From NCBI GenBank assembly GCA_964408085.1, contig CAYOYB010000004.1:62001-126000 (forward strand): a stretch of DNA of 64,000 nt, in the 5' to 3' direction. The translations under genes and the position numbers were made by a program. Each line of letters begins with the position of its first letter. Within the stretch, counting starts at the first letter, position 1. The notes beneath the pieces were generated by a model. That model ran no database searches and had not been told where the DNA came from. It saw only the letters and a list, made by a program, of their open reading frames with translations. Positions 58,539-64,000 of the stretch are shown here, piece after piece. The stretch is from CAJLIR01 sp964408085 (GTDB lineage: Bacteria > Bacillota_I > Bacilli_A > RF39 > UBA660).

Positions 58539-59423
58539 ATGATAGATTTACATTTACATACAAATCATTCAGATGGAACTGATTCAGTAAAAGAATTATT
58601 AGAAGTTGCAGAACAAAAGAAACTCGAAATGATTTCAATCACTGATCATAATTCTGTTGGAGCCTATTTTGAATTAGATGAAAATCCGGAGATTAGAAAT
58701 ATATTTAGTGGTAAAATTATAATTGGTTCAGAAATTAAGGCCATCTTTGATGATGTTAATATAGAAATTTTAGCTTATGGAATTGATTATAAAAAAATTG
58801 ACATTAGACAAGAAAATAAATTACAAGTTCAAAATGATATTTTAAAACATTATATAAATGTTGCTAAAAAGCTTGGAATTAGAGTTGATGAAACTATTAA
58901 AGTAGATATAGCTGATCCTACTAGAACATTTGCTTGTTGGGTATTTTGTGATGACATTTTGAAATATAAAGAAAATGAAAGAATATTAAAAGAAATAGGC
59001 CAAATAAATAAAATAACCTTTTATAGAGATCATGAAGGAAATAAAAATAGCCCATTTTATTATAACACCTCAAAATATTATGATGATTGCCAAACACTAA
59101 TAGATAAAATACACGCGGCAGGTGGATTAGCATTCTTGGCGCATGGGCTATTATATCCATTCAATAATAAAAAAGATTCTATAGAAAAAATATTAAAGAC
59201 AACAAATATTGATGGATTGGAGTGTATATATCCACTATTTAGTAAAAAAGACACAGATTTTATGATTAATCTATGTCGAAAATACAAAAAATTTATGTCA
59301 GGTGGCTCTGATTATCATGCCAAAAATAAGCCTACAATCTTTATGGGAACTGGTATAAATAATAACATTGCTATTGAAAAAACTTTTGTAAAAAATTGGA
59401 CAAATAAAGTTAGGAAAATATAA
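58539..59423 (+). CDS. PHP-domain phosphoesterase
   Basis: A 294-aa metal-dependent phosphoesterase. The four PHP motifs are visible: MIDLHLHTNHSDGTDS at the N terminus, MISITDHNSVGAYFE near 38, IIGSEIKAIFDD near 70 and LAFLAHG near 195, with a final GSDYHAKNKP near 265 that completes the trinuclear metal site. Relatives hydrolyse 3',5'-nucleoside bisphosphates or oligoribonucleotides. AAAGGAGCAATAAAA precedes the ATG at 58539; the ORF extends to 58521 without a site. It is a single-gene unit. Confidence 0.88.
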   Translation: MIDLHLHTNHSDGTDSVKELLEVAEQKKLEMISITDHNSVGAYFELDENPEIRNIFSGKIIIGSEIKAIFDDVNIEILAYGIDYKKIDIRQENKLQVQNDILKHYINVAKKLGIRVDETIKVDIADPTRTFACWVFCDDILKYKENERILKEIGQINKITFYRDHEGNKNSPFYYNTSKYYDDCQTLIDKIHAAGGLAFLAHGLLYPFNNKKDSIEKILKTTNIDGLECIYPLFSKKDTDFMINLCRKYKKFMSGGSDYHAKNKPTIFMGTGINNNIAIEKTFVKNWTNKVRKI

Positions 59424-59437
59424 ATTTTAATATTTAA

Positions 59438-60511
59438 TTATCCATTTTCCAAGTCATTCTTTTTGTTTTTCATATCATCTAATTTTTGAGCTATATCATC
59501 TTCATAAAAACGATAAGTTGCTAGTAAAATTATAGTAACAGGAAGCGCTATAATAATACCTAGAGCGCCTGCCAATTTACCACCTGCAAATACAGCAAAA
59601 ATAGTAAGTAACCCAGGAACATTATTAGTTTTTCCATAAACACGTGGAGAAATAATATATCCATCAATATTTGGGCAAATAAATGCTACAATAAGTGTTA
59701 AAATAAATAATTTTTGAGAAACGAAAAATGCTGTAATGGCTGCAATAATATTTGCAAATATCCCTCCAAAATAAGGAACAATCGTTGTAACGGAACACAA
59801 TATACCAAGTAATAAATAGTATGGATGGCCAATTAAGAAAAATATCATTGTATATTCAATAAATTGAATTATAATGTTTTTTTCAAGTCCAACAAAATAT
59901 TGGCTAACCTCATGATCAAGTCTTTCAACATAACGATAAGTTCTTTTATTATGGCGTCTTAAAAAACTCTTAATTTTTTTTCTTATTTTTTCCATATCAG
60001 CTAAAAAATAAATACAAGTTATAAAACAAATAACAAATAAAGTTAAAATATTAATTGAATGCATTATAACACTAAATGAAAAATCTCCAATTGATTTACC
60101 ATAGTTACTAATTACTGTTTTAAAGTCCCCAATATGTTCTTGAATTGAATTTAAATCGACATTATAATCATTAGATATTTTTAAAACAAATTCCATTAAC
60201 CAATTAAATAATGAAGTAAGCTGTTCAATAACAATTGGAACCATTAAAGCTATAATGAATGTCAAAAAACCTACTACAGCAGCAATAACAATAAAAACTG
60301 CTAAAGATTTAGGAACTTTTCGTTTTGTAAGTTTCTCTACAAATGGATATAAGGCATAGGCAATTGCAAAAGCAATAATAAAAGGTAAAATTATTGAAAA
60401 TACTTTTTTAAGAATACCAGCCCAAAAACCAAATGTATTAATAATTAAAAAAATTATTATTAACGTCAATACTACATCGATTAATTTATAATTTACTTTT
60501 CCCTTTTCCAT
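59438..60511 (-). CDS. AI-2E family (PerM/YtvI-like) permease
   Basis: A 357-aa membrane protein of the AI-2 exporter superfamily, with about seven to eight helices. IILPFIIAFAIAYALYPFVE near the start, HPYYLLLGILCSVTTIVPYFGGI and the C-terminal GKLAGALGIIIALPVTIILL are typical. Substrates are uncertain; members include putative autoinducer-2 exporters, Na+/H+ antiporters and the sporulation protein YtvI. It is convergent with the PHP gene. Confidence 0.9.
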   Translation of the reverse strand: MEKGKVNYKLIDVVLTLIIIFLIINTFGFWAGILKKVFSIILPFIIAFAIAYALYPFVEKLTKRKVPKSLAVFIVIAAVVGFLTFIIALMVPIVIEQLTSLFNWLMEFVLKISNDYNVDLNSIQEHIGDFKTVISNYGKSIGDFSFSVIMHSINILTLFVICFITCIYFLADMEKIRKKIKSFLRRHNKRTYRYVERLDHEVSQYFVGLEKNIIIQFIEYTMIFFLIGHPYYLLLGILCSVTTIVPYFGGIFANIIAAITAFFVSQKLFILTLIVAFICPNIDGYIISPRVYGKTNNVPGLLTIFAVFAGGKLAGALGIIIALPVTIILLATYRFYEDDIAQKLDDMKNKKNDLENG

Positions 60512-60635
60512 CTATATTCCTCCATTTATCATTTATAATTTTATTATACCCATTATTTATCTATTTGAATAGTATAAGACTAGACAAATAAAGAAAAAAT
60601 ATAACTTTATCTTTAATTAATTGACATATATTTAC

Positions 60636-60658
60636 AAAAAAACTGCATTACGCAGCTT
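60636..60658 (-). terminator. Terminator of the glucosaminidase-like gene
   Basis: AGCTGC pairs with GCAGTT around GTAAT on the minus strand, followed by a T run. The stop codon lies in the loop. Confidence 0.65.
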
Positions 60659-61289
60659 TAATTTTTTCAATATAAGCATTTACATTATATGCCCATGCTG
60701 TACTTTCAGCATACTTTGGATTCATCATTTCTGCTGTCGTCAAACCATAAGCATAATAATTATAATATAAATTATCTAAATAACCAATAATACCTTCATC
60801 TAAGGTACTATAAGCCATGTATGAACCACCATTACAACTAGGGCTGCCTTTTTGTCCACCAACATTATTACAAGCATTTACTAAATAACTACAATTCCAT
60901 TGACACCCTGTTTCTTGTAATACAATTGCGACTGCCAAATAAGGATCCATACCCAGTTCTAAAGAATGAGTAGCAAAAATTTCACCTTTACCTGCTAGAG
61001 TAGAATTCAACATTCTATTTAATTTATCTGTTAACTCACCCATAGTTAATCCATCCCAAACAATTTTACCAGTTGTATTATCATAAGTCACATCTTCAAT
61101 TACTTGTTTTGATGTTAGAAAAAATATATTATTAATTTGCGTTTCACTCAAATTTCCAGTTGCTTTATCATCATTCTTAATATCTTGTTGAAACATAATT
61201 AATTTAGCATAAACAAGAGAAATACCAATATAAATTAATAATAAGCTTAAAATTACTATTGTTTTTTTACCTAATCTATTGATTATCAT
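60648..61289 (-). CDS. Glucosaminidase/lysozyme-fold protein, membrane-anchored
   Basis: A 213-aa protein. A membrane anchor (about residues 9-30) is followed by a linker and a lysozyme-like domain: LELGMDPYLAVAIVLQETGC near 110 with the likely catalytic Glu, then NACNNVGGQKGSPSCNGGSY and STLDEGIIGYLDNLYYNYY, as in GH73-type N-acetylglucosaminidases and related transglycosylases. Four Cys residues close together (Cys-Q-W-N-Cys, NAC, PSC) may form disulphides. It should cut peptidoglycan glycan strands outside the cell. AAAGGTGAATAA precedes the ATG. Confidence 0.75.
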   Translation of the reverse strand: MIINRLGKKTIVILSLLLIYIGISLVYAKLIMFQQDIKNDDKATGNLSETQINNIFFLTSKQVIEDVTYDNTTGKIVWDGLTMGELTDKLNRMLNSTLAGKGEIFATHSLELGMDPYLAVAIVLQETGCQWNCSYLVNACNNVGGQKGSPSCNGGSYMAYSTLDEGIIGYLDNLYYNYYAYGLTTAEMMNPKYAESTAWAYNVNAYIEKIKAA

Positions 61290-61385
61290 TTATTCACCTT
61301 TCTTTAAAACAAATACAATTCTAACATAAAACTATTTATATTGTCAAATTTTGTCCATCTATTACTACTAATAATATATTCTTCA

Positions 61386-63305
61386 CTAAAAATTATGCTT
61401 GTTTTTTTCATAATTTGTCGAAAAAATTTCAAGTGATAAACGTTTTTGGTTGATATATGTTATCGTTTTGCTTAACCCTTCCTGTATTTCATAAATATCA
61501 TTATGCGAATAAGGATTAAAATATAATCTATCTAAACATTCCCTTGCTAAAACATCAGGAAATCTTCTAAGTGGACTAGTAATATGTGAATAAGCATTAA
61601 GATCTAAGCCAAAATGTCCTTTGTTTTCCAAAGAATAAATAGCTTTTGGATAAATATTTTTAATAACACCAATATATTTTGAATATTTAGAACTTTTTTC
61701 ATCTAAACTAATACTTTTAGAAAACTGTTCAATTTTAGCCATTTCTTCATTATTTATTGCGTGCACACGATAAATAAATGGCAAACCTCTATTAAAAAAA
61801 TAAGAAGCAACCATATGATTATTAAAAATCATCGCACTCTCAACCACTTTTTCTGATAATGAGCGACCAATAATATTAGTATCAGTAATATTATTAGAGC
61901 TACGATTTACTTTTTCATAAAAAGGGTCAACATGATAATAACGCGCTAAAATGGGATGAATATTAGATAATTTAACAATGCTATTATAAATATTTAAATC
62001 TTGGCAACCATGTTCTAAAATTACATTAAACTCTGTATAAGTCATATTTTTATAAATTTGAATATAAGACTTATAAAATTTATAATCAATAACATCTCCA
62101 TCTTTACTTAATTCATAATAGTATGAAGTAGCAGGGCGTCTTTTCCCTTCAAGTAAACTAGCAGAATTACTAGATATTGGGCTAGGAAACATGGGAACAG
62201 TCATATCTGATAAATAAATTGAAGTTGTCCTTCGTTTTGCTTCATCATAAATAATACTATTACTATTTACAAAATATGATGGATCAGCAATATGCACACC
62301 TAATAAATAATTACCATTATCCAAAACTTTTATTGAAAGAGCATCATCAATTTCTTTTGCGCCTTCCCCATCAAATGTCAATATAATTTCATCATCAATT
62401 ACTTTTCTTTTATTATCTGCCTTATCATTTTGAATAAGTCTTTGACATTCAATATTAATACTTTGGTTAAAACTACTTTTAACATCATATTTATATTTTA
62501 AATAATCTAAATCATAATTATTTATTCCTTGTATTGAATTACACAAATCATTTAAAAAGAAAATATATTTCTGTTTAGTCAAATTGTTAAATTTTGAATT
62601 ATCCACATTATTTAATAAATTATTAATCTCATTAAGCCATTTTTGTTTAGCAATTACATTAAAATCTAACTCTTTTGAAGATAATAATAATTTTAAAATT
62701 TCATCATAATAAATAACATCATCTATAGTATTTAATTCCATACCTTTAGTATAGATAGATAATTCTTCTAAATATTTTTCTATTACACTATCAATTAAAG
62801 GCTTTTTTTCTTTTGTTTCAAAATTAACTATGTGTGGAAATCTTTTTAAAGCATCTTCAAATAAATTAATACGTTTAACCTCAAAAACTAAAAAATTAAT
62901 AAAATCATATTTACTACCATCATATTTATCAATATAATCATAAAGTAACGATAATGAAATGGTTTCTAAATTATCACTTAGAGTTTTTAAAAATTGAAAA
63001 TGCTCAGAATCTTCGGTAATATAATCAGGTTTTTGAAACAATAAATTTTTAATTTTATTTATTATCCTTTTAACTTTTAAATAAAACTCTTTTTTATCTT
63101 CAAAATTTACCTGAAAATAATCAGGAAAACAATCAAACATCTTAAGTAAGTAACTATAATCATTAGATGTCTCATACATAAAATTATCTATTTTATTTTC
63201 AATTAAATCAATTAATAAATTACGCATTTTACTCTTACTACAAGGTAAATCAACGATTTTTCCATTATTTTTTAATGTTTTATCTACATCTTTATAACTA
63301 ACCAT
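61386..63305 (-). CDS. RNase II/R-family 3'-5' exoribonuclease
   Basis: A 639-aa RNB-domain protein. LTFDGEGAKEIDDALSIKVL near residue 310 is the active-site motif; compared with DGEDAKDFDDA, one Asp ligand is replaced by Glu, which can still bind metal. YLLGVHIADPSYFV, TSIYLSDMTVPMFPSPIS and SHITSPLRRFPDVLARECLD follow as usual. The chain stops soon after the RNB domain, without the C-terminal S1 domain and basic tail of RNase R, and the N-terminal 290 residues do not show clear cold-shock domains. It degrades RNA from the 3' end in the cytoplasm. GTGGTGATAAA precedes the ATG. Confidence 0.85.
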   Translation of the reverse strand: MVSYKDVDKTLKNNGKIVDLPCSKSKMRNLLIDLIENKIDNFMYETSNDYSYLLKMFDCFPDYFQVNFEDKKEFYLKVKRIINKIKNLLFQKPDYITEDSEHFQFLKTLSDNLETISLSLLYDYIDKYDGSKYDFINFLVFEVKRINLFEDALKRFPHIVNFETKEKKPLIDSVIEKYLEELSIYTKGMELNTIDDVIYYDEILKLLLSSKELDFNVIAKQKWLNEINNLLNNVDNSKFNNLTKQKYIFFLNDLCNSIQGINNYDLDYLKYKYDVKSSFNQSINIECQRLIQNDKADNKRKVIDDEIILTFDGEGAKEIDDALSIKVLDNGNYLLGVHIADPSYFVNSNSIIYDEAKRRTTSIYLSDMTVPMFPSPISSNSASLLEGKRRPATSYYYELSKDGDVIDYKFYKSYIQIYKNMTYTEFNVILEHGCQDLNIYNSIVKLSNIHPILARYYHVDPFYEKVNRSSNNITDTNIIGRSLSEKVVESAMIFNNHMVASYFFNRGLPFIYRVHAINNEEMAKIEQFSKSISLDEKSSKYSKYIGVIKNIYPKAIYSLENKGHFGLDLNAYSHITSPLRRFPDVLARECLDRLYFNPYSHNDIYEIQEGLSKTITYINQKRLSLEIFSTNYEKNKHNF

Positions 63306-63362
63306 TTTATCACCACTTTAAGTATAACATTAAAATAAAGAAAAAACAAAACTAATTAATTA

Positions 63363-63391
63363 TTTACAAATCAAAATTTTAATGTTATAAT
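63363..63391 (+). promoter_or_regulatory. Promoter of the HD-domain gene
   Basis: TTTACA (63363-63368), 17-bp spacer ending in TGT, TATAAT (63386-63391). It lies about 25 bp before the start codon. Confidence 0.75.
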
Positions 63392-63415
63392 ATCCAGCAA
63401 AAAGGTGGGATTTTT

Positions 63416-64000
63416 ATGTCAAAAGAGCAAAATGTTATAAATTACTATGTTATTTGTAATAGATTAAAAGATGTTATTAGGACAGGTTGGAAAAATTGGA
63501 ATGTTCAAAGAGAAAGAATCGAAAGTGTTGCGGAGCATATTTTTGGAGTTCAAATGCTCGCAATTGCGATGAAATCAGAATTTAAGTATGATGTTGATAT
63601 TATGAAAGTTATATTTATGTTAGCAATTCATGAATTAGGAGAAACTGTTATTGGTGACTTAACTCAATTTCAAATAACTAAAGAAGAAAAAGAAAAATTA
63701 GAGCATGAAGCAGTACATAAAATATTAAATGGTTTATTAGATGGTAATCAAATTGAGGAATTATTTCTAGAATTTGATACACACAATACGAAAGAATCCA
63801 TGTTTGCATATCAATGCGACAAGTTAGAATGTGATTTACAAAGTAAATTATATGATGAAGAAGGTTGTGTTGATTTAGATAAGCAAGATGGTAATAATAC
63901 ACTAAATAATAAATTAGTTCAAAATCTACTTCAAACTGGTGCATCTTGGTCAACTATGTGGCTTAAATTTGGTCAACAAGTATACCCTTATGATGATAAT
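63416..64000 (+). CDS. HD-domain hydrolase, partial at window edge
   Basis: The first 195 codons of an HD-superfamily phosphohydrolase of the YfbR/HDDC2 type (5'-deoxynucleotidase-like). RIESVAEHIFGVQMLAIAMK near residue 40 gives the first His, MLAIHELGETVIGDLTQF the HD-type metal pair (here His-Glu instead of His-Asp), and AYQCDKLECDLQSK near 130 the last Asp. The His-Glu variant is unusual. AAAGGTGGGATTTTT precedes the ATG. A minus-strand ORF inside it is a shadow. The gene continues past 64000. Confidence 0.82.
   Translation, partial: MSKEQNVINYYVICNRLKDVIRTGWKNWNVQRERIESVAEHIFGVQMLAIAMKSEFKYDVDIMKVIFMLAIHELGETVIGDLTQFQITKEEKEKLEHEAVHKILNGLLDGNQIEELFLEFDTHNTKESMFAYQCDKLECDLQSKLYDEEGCVDLDKQDGNNTLNNKLVQNLLQTGASWSTMWLKFGQQVYPYDDN

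Noticed and set aside
63678..63953. A 91-aa minus-strand ORF
   Set aside because: It lies fully inside the HD-domain gene, in a shadow frame, with no ribosome binding site.

Overview
The window is very AT-rich, with standard-code genes (TGA used as a stop, TGG as Trp), AGGAGG/AGGTG ribosome binding sites, intrinsic hairpin-plus-T terminators, a T-box riboswitch, a degenerate CIRCE element, and GerA-type germination, SleB/CwlJ and CwlD-like genes. This points to an endospore-forming, low-GC Gram-positive bacterium of the Bacillota, probably an uncharacterised gut lineage near Bacilli/Mollicutes relatives. No species is claimed.

Layout. 1-2.7 kb: a T-box(Asn) leader drives three tRNA-Asn genes and gatC-gatA-gatB, all for making Asn-tRNA. 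2.7-10.4 kb: small hypothetical and membrane genes, a probable type I toxin-antitoxin pair (30-aa hydrophobic peptide and convergent antisense RNA), uppP, a DUF3419/BtaA-like enzyme, two paralogous lipoproteins, a PH-domain protein and a UPF0316 protein. 10.4-14.1 kb: the gerA-gerC-gerB germinant receptor operon. 14.2-26.4 kb: alkylation repair (ogt, alkD), htpG broken by one in-frame TAA under a CIRCE-like operator, a CYTH enzyme, phosphomannomutase, a kinase-like protein, an aminotransferase-GNAT fusion, an FkbM methyltransferase and an XRE-TM regulator. 26.4-30.6 kb: small regulators, decayed genes, MazG-like and Nudix housecleaning enzymes, tRNA-Trp.

31.2-48.0 kb is the centre of interest. 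An N-acetylmuramoyl-L-alanine amidase gene with five LysM repeats is cut in two by a 15.4-kb element bounded by a shared GAGGTG core and inverted 17-nt arms. The element encodes a large serine recombinase, a DUF4238 protein, small regulators, a Fic protein, and an eight-gene operon for DNA phosphorothioation and probable restriction: HKD-nuclease/helicase, small protein, SMC-like ATPase, 167-aa protein, DndC, DndD, DndE, DndA. Removing the element rejoins the amidase in frame, as in skin-type intervening elements of spore formers.

48.2-64 kb returns to chromosome backbone: HtrA protease, an Abi/HEPN protein, a CwlD-like amidase, RluA and RlmI-like RNA enzymes, the conserved block ecfA1-ecfA2-ecfT-truA-rplM-rpsI, a PHP phosphoesterase, an AI-2E-type permease, a glucosaminidase-like protein, an RNase R-like exonuclease and a partial HD-domain hydrolase at the right edge.
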